Under the pieces are notes generated by a model, which saw only the letters and a program-made list of their open reading frames with translations, did no database searches and had not been told where the DNA came from. 64,000 nt of DNA from Streptomyces glaucescens. GTDB lineage: Bacteria; Actinomycetota; Actinomycetes; Streptomycetales; Streptomycetaceae. Position 1 is the stretch's first letter. Every line of letters begins with the position of its first letter. The stretch covers positions 5,473,501 through 5,537,500 of the forward strand of contig NZ_CP009438.1 in the NCBI RefSeq assembly GCF_000761215.1, given 5' to 3'. Made by a program: the position numbers and the translations under genes. This document shows, piece by piece, positions 51,491 to 59,343 of the stretch.

Positions 51491-53026
51491 ATGCACAACC
51501 CGGGCACCACCACCCCGGAACGATTCCCCGCACGGCACCGCTTCGCGGCCGGCGCGCAGTACATCGGCGGCAGACTCACCCAGGGCACGTCCGGCCGTGA
51601 GCAGGCCGTCGTCGACCCGGCCACCGGCCGGGAGGTGTACGTCTACGAACTCGCGAGCACCGACGACGTCGACGCCGCCGTGGCCGCGGCCCGCGCCGCC
51701 TTCCCCGGCTGGGCGGGAGCCACCCCCGGCGAGCGGTCGGACGCGCTGCACCGGCTCGCCGCGGTGCTCGCCGGCCGTGCCGAGGAGTTCGCCCGCGCGG
51801 AGTCGCTCCAGTGCGGCAAGCCGCTCAAGCTCACCCGCGAGTTCGACGTGCCGGGCACGATCGACAACACCGCCTTCTTCGCGGGCGCCGCCCGGCAGCT
51901 CCAGGGTCAGTCGGCCGGGGAGTACTCCGGGGACCACACCTCCTACGTCCGCCGGGAACCCATCGGGGTCGTCGGTTCCGTCGCGCCCTGGAACTACCCC
52001 CTCCAGATGGCCGCCTGGAAGATCCTCCCGGCGATCGCCGCAGGCAACACCATCGTCCTGAAGCCCGCCGAGATCACCCCGCTGACCTCCCTGCTCTTCG
52101 CCGAGGCGGTCACGGAGGCGGGCATCCCGGACGGCGTCGTCAACATCGTCACCGGCACCGGCAGGGAGGCGGGCGAGCATCTCGTCGGGCACCCCGACGT
52201 CGCCATGATCTCGTTCACCGGCTCCACCCCCGTCGGCAGACGGGTCGCCGAGATCGCCACCGCCACCGTCAAGCGGCTCCACCTGGAGCTGGGCGGCAAG
52301 GCGCCGTTCGTGGTCTTCGACGACGCGGACCTGGACGCCGCCGTGCACGGCGCGGTCGCGGGCGCGCTCATCAACACCGGGCAGGACTGCACGGCCGCCA
52401 CGCGCGCGTACGTGCAGCGGCCGCTCCACGACGAGTTCGTCGCCCGCACCGCCGCCCTCATGGAGACCGTCCGGCTGGGCGACCCCTTCGCGGCGGGCAC
52501 GGACCTCGGCCCGCTGGTCTCCCGCCTCCAGCGGGACCGGGTCGCCGGGTTCGTCGACCGGGCCCGGGCCTACGCGCGCGTGGTCACCGGCGGCGAGGCG
52601 CCCGGGGGCGACCTGGCGGACGGCGCCTTCTACCGGCCCACGCTCGTCGCCGACGCGCCCCAGGACAGCGAGATCGTCCAGTCCGAGATCTTCGGTCCGG
52701 TCCTGGTCGTGCTGCCCTTCGACAGCGACGACGAGGGCATCGCGCTCGCCAACGACACGCCGTACGGCCTCGCCGCCTCCGCGTGGAGCCGGGACGTGTA
52801 CCGGGCGAACCGGGCCACCCGCGAGATCAAGGCGGGCTGTGTGTGGGTCAACGACCACATCCCGATCATCAGCGAGATGCCGCACGGCGGTTACCGGGCG
52901 TCCGGCTTCGGCAAGGACATGTCCGCGTACTCGTTCGAGGAGTACACGCAGATCAAGCACGTCATGTTCGACAACACGGCGGTGGCCCGCAAGGACTGGC
53001 ACCGCACCGTCTTCGGGGACCGATAG
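51491..53026 (+). CDS. Aldehyde dehydrogenase (gamma-aminobutyraldehyde type), pot-linked
   Basis: 511-residue NAD-dependent aldehyde dehydrogenase, paralogue of the one at 39.9 kb. Catalytic Cys in INTGQDCTAATRAYVQ, Glu in LELGGKAPFVVF, ISFTGSTPVGRRVAE at the nucleotide fold. The GQDCTAAT context again fits aminoaldehyde substrates. GGAGGAGA upstream supports ATG 51491; earlier in-frame codons are unconserved. First gene of an operon with the polyamine-type transporter and an FAD oxidoreductase. Confidence 0.9.
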   Translation: MHNPGTTTPERFPARHRFAAGAQYIGGRLTQGTSGREQAVVDPATGREVYVYELASTDDVDAAVAAARAAFPGWAGATPGERSDALHRLAAVLAGRAEEFARAESLQCGKPLKLTREFDVPGTIDNTAFFAGAARQLQGQSAGEYSGDHTSYVRREPIGVVGSVAPWNYPLQMAAWKILPAIAAGNTIVLKPAEITPLTSLLFAEAVTEAGIPDGVVNIVTGTGREAGEHLVGHPDVAMISFTGSTPVGRRVAEIATATVKRLHLELGGKAPFVVFDDADLDAAVHGAVAGALINTGQDCTAATRAYVQRPLHDEFVARTAALMETVRLGDPFAAGTDLGPLVSRLQRDRVAGFVDRARAYARVVTGGEAPGGDLADGAFYRPTLVADAPQDSEIVQSEIFGPVLVVLPFDSDDEGIALANDTPYGLAASAWSRDVYRANRATREIKAGCVWVNDHIPIISEMPHGGYRASGFGKDMSAYSFEEYTQIKHVMFDNTAVARKDWHRTVFGDR

Positions 53027-53080
53027 CAGCCAGGCCGCCCGACCCGCGGCCGACCGACCTCCCGAAAGGGCACCACGCGC

Positions 53081-54325
53081 ATGGAGCAGTACGAGCCCGA
53101 CCGCCTGTCCCCGGCCCGAGCGGCCGCCATGCGGCGCAGCTTTCGGAACGGCAGGGCCGCCCTCAGCCGCCGTTCCCTGCTGCGCGCCTCCGCAGGCGGC
53201 GCGCTCGCGGCCGGCGGTCTCGGGGCGCTCAGCGCCTGCGGCATCCCGCCGGCGGCGCAGACCTCCGGAGTCTCGTCCGAGGACCACTCGGCGAAGGAGA
53301 AGACCGTCAGCTTCTCCAACTGGACCGAGTACATGGACGTCGACGACAGCGAGGAACGCCATCCGACGCTCGACGAGTTCCGGCGGCGGACCGGCATCAC
53401 GGTCAAGTACACCGAGGACATCAACGACAACGTCGAGTTCTTCGGCAAGGTCAAGCCGCAGCTCGCGGCCGGCCAGCCCACCGGCCGTGACCTGATCTGC
53501 GTGACCGACTGGCTCGCCGCGCGCCTGATCCGCTTCGGCTGGGTGCAGAAACTGGACGCGTCCAACCTGCCCACCGCGTACGCCCGCCTGTCCCAGCAGT
53601 TCCGCAGCCCGGACTGGGACCCGGGACGGGCGTACTCCTACCCGTGGACCGGTATCTCCACGGTCATCGCCTACAACAAGAAGGCGCTCGACGGCGTCGA
53701 GGTCACGTCCGTCTCCGACCTGCTCGACAACCCCAGGCTCAAGGGCCGGGTCGGCTTCCTGTCCGAGATGCGCGACAGCGTCGGCATGACCCTGCTCGAC
53801 ATGGGCAAGGACCCCGGCAGGTTCACCGACGACGACTTCGACGCGGCGATCGCCCGCCTGCAGAAGGCCGTCGACAAGGGCCAGATCCGCCGCTTCACCG
53901 GCAACGACTACACCTCGGACCTCACCAAGGGCGACCTCGCGGCCTGTCTCGCCTGGGCCGGTGACGTGGTGCAGCTCAAGGCGGACAGCCCGGACGTCGG
54001 CTTCCTCATCCCCGACAGCGGCTACCTGACCTCGACGGACAACCTGCTCGTGCCCAACAAGGCCCGGCACAAGACCAACGCCGAGCGGCTGATCGACTAC
54101 TACTACGAGCCCCGCCCGGCCGCCCGGCTCGCCGCGTACATCAACTACGTGTGTCCCGTCGACGGGGTGAAGGAGGAACTGGCGAAGATCGACGAGGACG
54201 CGGCGAACAACCCGCTGATCCTCCCCGACAAGGCCATGGCCGCCAAGTCCCGTGCCTTCCGCTCGCTGAGCGCGGAGGAAGAGACGGCCTACGAAGAGAA
54301 GTTCGCGAAGCTCACAGGGGCGTGA
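53081..54325 (+). CDS. potD: Polyamine-type ABC transporter substrate-binding protein
   Basis: 414-residue extracytoplasmic binding protein of the PotD/PotF type. The N terminus has a twin-arginine pattern (LSRRSLLRASAGGALAAGG) and a lipobox-like LSAC, so it may be a Tat-exported lipoprotein. The binding domain shows VSFSNWTEYMDVDD, YPWTGISTVIAYNKKALDG and DLAACLAWAGDVVQLKADSP. Substrate is probably putrescine or spermidine, from gene context. Its stop overlaps the ATPase gene start (GTGA). Confidence 0.88.
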   Translation: MEQYEPDRLSPARAAAMRRSFRNGRAALSRRSLLRASAGGALAAGGLGALSACGIPPAAQTSGVSSEDHSAKEKTVSFSNWTEYMDVDDSEERHPTLDEFRRRTGITVKYTEDINDNVEFFGKVKPQLAAGQPTGRDLICVTDWLAARLIRFGWVQKLDASNLPTAYARLSQQFRSPDWDPGRAYSYPWTGISTVIAYNKKALDGVEVTSVSDLLDNPRLKGRVGFLSEMRDSVGMTLLDMGKDPGRFTDDDFDAAIARLQKAVDKGQIRRFTGNDYTSDLTKGDLAACLAWAGDVVQLKADSPDVGFLIPDSGYLTSTDNLLVPNKARHKTNAERLIDYYYEPRPAARLAAYINYVCPVDGVKEELAKIDEDAANNPLILPDKAMAAKSRAFRSLSAEEETAYEEKFAKLTGA

Positions 54326-55494
54326 CGACCATGACGACGACAGACAACAGCGGTGACGTCCGCCTCCGCGGCATCCGCAAGACGTACGGCTCCTTCACCG
54401 CCGTGCACCCGCTCGACCTGACCGTGCCGCAGGGCTCCTTCTTCGCCCTGCTCGGCGCCTCCGGCTGCGGCAAGACCACCACCCTGCGGATGATCGCGGG
54501 CCTGGAGGAGCCGACCGGCGGCACCGTCCACCTCGGCGACCAGGACGTGACCCGTCTGCCGCCCTTCAAGCGGCCGGTGAACACCGTCTTCCAGTCCTAC
54601 GCGCTCTTCCCGCACCTCGACATCTTCGAGAACGTCGCCTTCGGCCTGCGCCGGCGCGGCATCAAGAGCGTGAAGAAGCAGGTCGACGAGATGCTGGAGC
54701 TGGTCCAGCTCGGCGAGCACGCGCGCAAGAAGCCGCACCAGCTCTCAGGCGGCCAGCAGCAGCGCGTCGCGGTCGCCCGCGCGCTGATCAACCACCCCAA
54801 GGTGCTGCTGCTCGACGAGCCGCTGGGCGCCCTCGACCTCAAACTGCGCCGCCAGATGCAGCTGGAGCTCAAGCGCATCCAGACCGAGGTGGGCATCACC
54901 TTCGTGCACGTCACGCACGACCAGGAGGAGGCCATGACGATGGCCGACACGGTCGCCGTGATGAACGCGGGCCGTGTCGAGCAACTGGGCGCCCCCGCCG
55001 ACCTGTACGAGAACCCGCGGACCACCTTCGTCGCCAACTTCCTCGGCACCTCCAATCTGATCGAGGCCGAGGTGGACACCACGAGCGGCGACGCGATCGT
55101 GCTCCGGGCGGGCGGCGGCAAGCTGTCCCTGCCGTCCCGGCGGTGCGGCGCGCCCACGGCGGCCGGCGGCAAGGTGCTGGTCGGCGTGCGCCCCGAGAAG
55201 ATCTCCCTCACGCACGCCGACGACGCGGGGACGATCCCGGACGGCCGCAACCGGGTCTCCGGGCGGATCGCCGACGCCAGCTTCATCGGTGTGTCCACCC
55301 AGTACGTGGTGGACAGCCCGGCGGGCGCCGCCCTCCAGGTCTACGTCCAGAACGTCGACCGTGACACCCGGCTGGTGCCCGGCGCCGAGGTCGTCCTGCA
55401 CTGGAACCCCGCCCACACCTTCGGCCTGGACGCCGCGCAGGACATCCAGGCGGGCGTGGAGAAGGTCGAGCCGCACGAGGGGGTCGTCGCCTGA
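54322..55494 (+). CDS. potA: Polyamine-type ABC transporter ATP-binding protein
   Basis: 390-residue ATPase of the PotA/MalK class. Walker A GASGCGKTT, Q-loop in NTVFQSYALFPHL, signature LSGGQQQRVAVARAL, Walker B VLLLDEPLGALD and switch His in VTHDQEEAMTMAD are complete. The C-terminal TOBE domain (KVLVGVRPEKISL) carries regulatory beta structure. GTG 54322 overlaps the upstream TGA; ATG 54331 is three codons inside. Its stop overlaps the first permease gene (TGATG). Confidence 0.92.
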   Translation: MTTMTTTDNSGDVRLRGIRKTYGSFTAVHPLDLTVPQGSFFALLGASGCGKTTTLRMIAGLEEPTGGTVHLGDQDVTRLPPFKRPVNTVFQSYALFPHLDIFENVAFGLRRRGIKSVKKQVDEMLELVQLGEHARKKPHQLSGGQQQRVAVARALINHPKVLLLDEPLGALDLKLRRQMQLELKRIQTEVGITFVHVTHDQEEAMTMADTVAVMNAGRVEQLGAPADLYENPRTTFVANFLGTSNLIEAEVDTTSGDAIVLRAGGGKLSLPSRRCGAPTAAGGKVLVGVRPEKISLTHADDAGTIPDGRNRVSGRIADASFIGVSTQYVVDSPAGAALQVYVQNVDRDTRLVPGAEVVLHWNPAHTFGLDAAQDIQAGVEKVEPHEGVVA

Positions 55495-56423
55495 TGGCCG
55501 CCGTCACCGAGGCGCCACCGCCCCTCGCGCCCCTCGCCCCGCAGAGGAAACCGCCGCGCAGGCCGGGCCGCTGGATGCCGTACCTGCTGCTGCTCCCCGG
55601 CATCCTGTGGCTGCTCGTCTTCTTCGCGCTGCCGATGGTCTACCAGGCCTCCACGTCCGTGCAGACCGGCTCGCTCGAAGAGGGCTACCAGGTCACCTGG
55701 CACTTCGCCACCTACTGGGACGCGCTGTCCGAGTACTGGCCGCAGTTCCTGCGCTCGGTGCTGTACGCGGGCGCCGCGACGGTGCTGTGCCTGCTGCTCG
55801 GCTACCCCCTGGCGTATCTGATCGCCTTCCGCGCGGGACGCTGGAAACACCTGATCATGATCCTGGTGATCGCGCCGTTCTTCACCAGCTTCCTGATCCG
55901 CACCCTCGCCTGGAAGACGATCCTCGCGGACGGCGGGCCGGTCGTCGGCGCGCTGAACGCGCTGCACGTCCTGGACGTCACGAGCTGGCTCGGCGTGACC
56001 TCGGGCGACCGGGTGCTGGCCACACCGCTCGCCGTGGTGTGCGGTCTGACGTACAACTTCCTGCCGTTCATGGTCCTCCCGCTGTACACCTCGCTGGAGC
56101 GGATCGACGGCCGGCTGCACGAGGCGGCGGGCGACCTGTACGCCACGCCCTCCACCACCTTCCGCAAGGTCACCTTCCCGCTGTCGATGCCGGGTGTCGT
56201 CTCCGGCACGCTGCTGACGTTCATCCCGGCCGCCGGCGACTACGTCAACGCGGACCTGCTCGGCTCCACCGACACCCGCATGATCGGCAACGTCATCCAG
56301 TCGCAGTTCCTGCGGATCCTGGACTATCCGACGGCCGCCGCCCTCTCGTTCATCCTGATGTTCGCGATCCTCATCATGGTCACGCTCTACATCCGCAGGT
56401 CCGGGACGGAGGATCTGGTCTGA
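55494..56423 (+). CDS. potB: Polyamine-type ABC transporter permease 1
   Basis: 309-residue permease with about six membrane segments, the first LLLLPGILWLLVFFALPMVY. The EAA loop is LHEAAGDLYATPSTTFRKVT, which docks on PotA. PotB-type location as the first permease. Translationally coupled to potA and followed directly (no gap) by the second permease. Confidence 0.92.
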   Translation: MAAVTEAPPPLAPLAPQRKPPRRPGRWMPYLLLLPGILWLLVFFALPMVYQASTSVQTGSLEEGYQVTWHFATYWDALSEYWPQFLRSVLYAGAATVLCLLLGYPLAYLIAFRAGRWKHLIMILVIAPFFTSFLIRTLAWKTILADGGPVVGALNALHVLDVTSWLGVTSGDRVLATPLAVVCGLTYNFLPFMVLPLYTSLERIDGRLHEAAGDLYATPSTTFRKVTFPLSMPGVVSGTLLTFIPAAGDYVNADLLGSTDTRMIGNVIQSQFLRILDYPTAAALSFILMFAILIMVTLYIRRSGTEDLV

Positions 56424-57224
56424 ATGCCCTTCGTCAACTGGCTCAAGCGCCGTCTCGTGGTCATCGCGGGACTGTTCACGCTCGCCTATCTGCTGCTGCC
56501 GAACGTCGTTGTCACGGTGTTCTCCTTCAACGATCCGAAGGGCCGCTTCAACTACGAGTGGCAGAGGTTCTCCACGGACGCCTGGACGGACCCGTGCGGC
56601 GTCGCCGGGCTGTGCGGCTCCCTCTCGCTCAGCCTCCAGATCGCCTTGTGGGCGACGCTGGGCGCGACCGCGCTCGGCACGGCGATCGCGTTCGCGCTGG
56701 TGCGGTACCGCTTCCGCGCACGGGGCGCCGTCAACTCGCTGATCTTCCTGCCCATGGCGATGCCCGAGGTGGTGATGGCGGCCTCGCTGCTCACCCTCTT
56801 CCTCAACATGGGTGTCCAGCTCGGCTTCTGGACGATCCTCATCGCCCACATCATGTTCTGCCTCAGCTTCGTCGTGACGGCCGTCAAGGCGCGTGTCATG
56901 TCGATGGACCCGAGGCTGGAGCAGGCCGCGCAGGACCTCTACGCCGGCCCGTTCCAGACCTTCCTCCGGATCACCCTGCCGATCGCGGCACCCGGAATCG
57001 CCGCGGGGGCGCTGCTCGCCTTCGCGCTCTCCTTCGACGATTTCATCATCACCAATTTCAACGCGGGCTCCACCGTCACCTTCCCGATGTTCGTGTGGGG
57101 TTCGGCCCAGCGCGGCACGCCCGTGCAGATCAACGTCATCGGCACGGCCATGTTCGTCCTCGCCGTGCTGTTCGTTCTCGTCTCCATGCTCATCAGCAAC
57201 CGCCGCACCAAGCAAAAGGCTTAG
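56424..57224 (+). CDS. potC: Polyamine-type ABC transporter permease 2
   Basis: 266-residue permease with about six membrane segments. The EAA loop is LEQAAQDLYAGPFQTFLRIT, and the C-terminal half has ALSFDDFIITNFNAGSTVTF, a stretch characteristic of PotC-type permeases. ATG 56424 immediately follows the potB stop. A 23-base gap with GGGAG separates it from the FAD oxidoreductase. Confidence 0.92.
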   Translation: MPFVNWLKRRLVVIAGLFTLAYLLLPNVVVTVFSFNDPKGRFNYEWQRFSTDAWTDPCGVAGLCGSLSLSLQIALWATLGATALGTAIAFALVRYRFRARGAVNSLIFLPMAMPEVVMAASLLTLFLNMGVQLGFWTILIAHIMFCLSFVVTAVKARVMSMDPRLEQAAQDLYAGPFQTFLRITLPIAAPGIAAGALLAFALSFDDFIITNFNAGSTVTFPMFVWGSAQRGTPVQINVIGTAMFVLAVLFVLVSMLISNRRTKQKA

Positions 57225-57247
57225 AGCCCTTGTAGGGAGTTGAAATC

Positions 57248-58681
57248 ATGGCCCCGAGCGCCATGAGCCGTGGCAGTGACCACAACTGGACGAAATCCCT
57301 TTCCGAGGCCCAGCCGGTCCCGTACTGGCTGGACGACCCCGGCAGGCCCCGCCCCGAGCCCGCGCTGACCGGCGCCGAGACCTGCGACCTGCTGGTCGTC
57401 GGCGGCGGCTACAGCGGGCTGTGGACCGCGCTGGTCGCCAAGGAGCGCGATCCACGGCGGGACGTGGTGCTGCTGGAGGGCCGCGAGGTGGGCTGGGCCG
57501 CCTCCGGCCGCAACGGCGGCTTCTGCGCCGCCTCCCTCACGCACGGGCTGCCCAACGGGCTCACCCGCTGGCCGGACGAGATCCACAGACTGGAGGAGCT
57601 GGGCGCCCGCAACCTCGACGAGATCGAGAAGGCGGTCGCCCGGCACGGCATCGACTGCGACTTCGAGCGCACCGGCGAGATCGATGTCGCCACCGAGACG
57701 TACCAGGCGTGGGAACTGCGCGACTGGTACGAGGAGATGCAACGCGAGGGCCTGGCCGAGGGAGTGGAGTTCCTGGACGCCGACGCGGTCCGCGCACAGG
57801 TGAACTCGCCCACGTTCCAGGCGGGTCTGTGGGACAAGCGGGGCGTGGCCATGCTCAACCCCGCCAAGCTCGCCTGGGGCCTCAAGCGGGCCTGCGCGCG
57901 CCTCGGCGTGCGCGTCTACGAACACACCCCCGCCCTCACCCTGAAGCCCTACGGCGCGGGCATGGCCGTACGCACCCCCTACGGCCGGGTCCGCGCCCGC
58001 AAGGTCGCGCTCGGCACCAACGTCTTCCCCAGCCTGGTGAAGCGGGTGCGGCACTACACGGTCCCGGTCTACGACTACGCCCTGATGACCGAGCCGCTGA
58101 CGGACGACCAGCTCGCGGCGGTCGGCTGGCGGGGCCGGCAGGGCCTGGGCGACAGCGCCAATCAGTTCCACTACTTCCGGCTGACCGCCGACAACCGGAT
58201 CCTGTGGGGCGGCTACGACGCCGTCTATCCCTACGGCGGCCGGGTGCGCGCCGAGTACGACGACCGCCCGGAGACGTACGCGAAGCTCGCCGGGCACTTC
58301 TTCACCTGCTTCCCGCAGCTGGAGGGGGTCCGCTTCACCCACGCCTGGGGCGGCGCGATCGACACCTGCTCGCGCTTCTCGGCGTTCTTCGGCACCGCCC
58401 ACCAGGGCAAGGTGGCGTACGCGGCCGGGTACACCGGCCTCGGTGTCGGCGCCACCCGGTTCGGCGCCGAGGTGATGCTGGACCTGCTGGCGGGGGAGCG
58501 CACCGAGCGCACCGAACTGGAGATGGTGCGCAAGAAGCCGCTGCCGTTCCCGCCGGAGCCGTTCGCCTGGACCGGCATCGCGCTCACCAAGTGGTCGCTG
58601 GCCCGGGCCGATGCCCACGGCGGGCGGCGGAACCTGTGGCTGCGGACGATGGACCGGCTCGGGCTGGGCTTCGACAGCTGA
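57248..58681 (+). CDS. FAD-dependent amine oxidoreductase (PuuB-like)
   Basis: 477-residue DAO-family flavoprotein. The FAD dinucleotide fold is LLVVGGGYSGLWTALVAKE, followed by VVLLEGREVGWAASGRNGG typical of gamma-glutamylputrescine oxidase-like enzymes. The C-terminal AGYTGLGVGATRFGAEVMLD closes the FAD domain. Expected to oxidise an amine or gamma-glutamylated amine imported by the transporter, giving the aldehyde that the operon's first gene oxidises. Last gene of the operon. Confidence 0.88.
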   Translation: MAPSAMSRGSDHNWTKSLSEAQPVPYWLDDPGRPRPEPALTGAETCDLLVVGGGYSGLWTALVAKERDPRRDVVLLEGREVGWAASGRNGGFCAASLTHGLPNGLTRWPDEIHRLEELGARNLDEIEKAVARHGIDCDFERTGEIDVATETYQAWELRDWYEEMQREGLAEGVEFLDADAVRAQVNSPTFQAGLWDKRGVAMLNPAKLAWGLKRACARLGVRVYEHTPALTLKPYGAGMAVRTPYGRVRARKVALGTNVFPSLVKRVRHYTVPVYDYALMTEPLTDDQLAAVGWRGRQGLGDSANQFHYFRLTADNRILWGGYDAVYPYGGRVRAEYDDRPETYAKLAGHFFTCFPQLEGVRFTHAWGGAIDTCSRFSAFFGTAHQGKVAYAAGYTGLGVGATRFGAEVMLDLLAGERTERTELEMVRKKPLPFPPEPFAWTGIALTKWSLARADAHGGRRNLWLRTMDRLGLGFDS

Positions 58682-58684
58682 CGT

Positions 58685-58698
58685 GTGACGCAGGTCAC
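58685..58698. promoter_or_regulatory. Crp-like binding site
   Basis: GTGACGCAGGTCAC, a perfect 5-base-arm dyad that exactly fits the Streptomyces Crp pattern GTG-N6-GNCAC. It lies 4 bases after the oxidoreductase stop and about 105 bases before the next gene. Confidence 0.5.
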
Positions 58699-58736
58699 CC
58701 GAGAGAGGTGCGCGAACGCGCGTAATGCTCCCCGCG

Positions 58737-58796
58737 GGACCTCCCTCTCGCCTCGTGGACGCGGCCCGCGTCCACGAGGCGACACAGGGGAGGTCC
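58737..58796 (+). promoter_or_regulatory. Large hairpin sequestering the ribosome binding site of the next gene
   Basis: Inner perfect 16-base-pair stem (58749-58764 with 58766-58781, one-base loop) and outer perfect 9-base-pair arm, GGACCTCCC (58737-58745) with GGGAGGTCC (58788-58796). The outer arm covers the GGGGAGG Shine-Dalgarno (58787-58793) of the gene at 58802. It may act as terminator for the pot operon, as a translational switch, or both. Confidence 0.75.
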
Positions 58797-58801
58797 TCTT
58801 C

Positions 58802-59275
58802 ATGACCGAGGCGAAGGCGGCGGTCGACTGGCTGGCATCCGTCGCACCGGATCCCGGTGCCTGCCGCTGGGCGTGGGAGCGCAGCCCCCTGGGGGTCGCC
58901 CTGCTGCCCGCCGGCCGGGCCTGGGACGTCATGATCCTGCCGGGCCGGCTGGGCCGTCCGGCGCTCGACGTGCTCACCCGTGTCCTCGGCCGCCCGGGCC
59001 CGGTGCTCGCCGGCTCCGGTGGCGCCCGGACGGGCTTCTTCGTGCCGCCGGGCACCGCCGGCCGCTGGGTCGGCACCGGCGTCCGCGCGGCCGGGTCCGG
59101 CACCTGGATCGTGGTGCCGTACCCGGGCCGGGCGGTGGGCGGGATGCGCTGGCTGGTGCCGCCGGACGGGTCCGGCACCCTCACCGATCCGGTCCCGCTC
59201 GAACTGGCGATGCACGAGGCGGCGGCGCGCCTGGCCACGGAGGGGGGCCGGTCGCAGGAGCGCCCAGCCCCTTGA
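58802..59275 (+). CDS. Conserved Streptomyces protein, primase/polymerase N-domain-like
   Basis: 157-residue protein. It resembles, loosely, the N-terminal part of actinobacterial 'bifunctional DNA primase/polymerase' proteins: WLASVAPDPGACRWAWERSP, then VALLPAGRAWDVMILPGRLG, GFFVPPGTAGRWVGTGVRAA and SGTWIVVPYPGRAVGG. It lacks any visible catalytic domain, so its role is unknown. The frame is open from GTG 58685, but the GGGGAGG 8 bases upstream of ATG 58802 decides the start. That ribosome binding site is buried in the preceding hairpin. Confidence 0.72.
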   Translation: MTEAKAAVDWLASVAPDPGACRWAWERSPLGVALLPAGRAWDVMILPGRLGRPALDVLTRVLGRPGPVLAGSGGARTGFFVPPGTAGRWVGTGVRAAGSGTWIVVPYPGRAVGGMRWLVPPDGSGTLTDPVPLELAMHEAAARLATEGGRSQERPAP

Positions 59276-59297
59276 CACGGCGATTGGTCTGGACCAA
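59272..59297 (+). promoter_or_regulatory. Chitinase promoter with DasR-responsive element (dre)
   Basis: TTGGTCTGGACCAA (59284-59297) is a perfect 6-base-arm palindrome matching the DasR operator TGGTCTAGACCA. TTGACA at 59272-59277 is a good -35; the dre lies where the spacer and -10 would be, so DasR binding should block transcription until glucosamine-6-phosphate releases it (established DasR mechanism). Confidence 0.85.
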
Positions 59298-59343
59298 GTT
59301 GTGAGCGCTCCACCCTCCAATTCCCCCGTCACCGGAGGCACTT

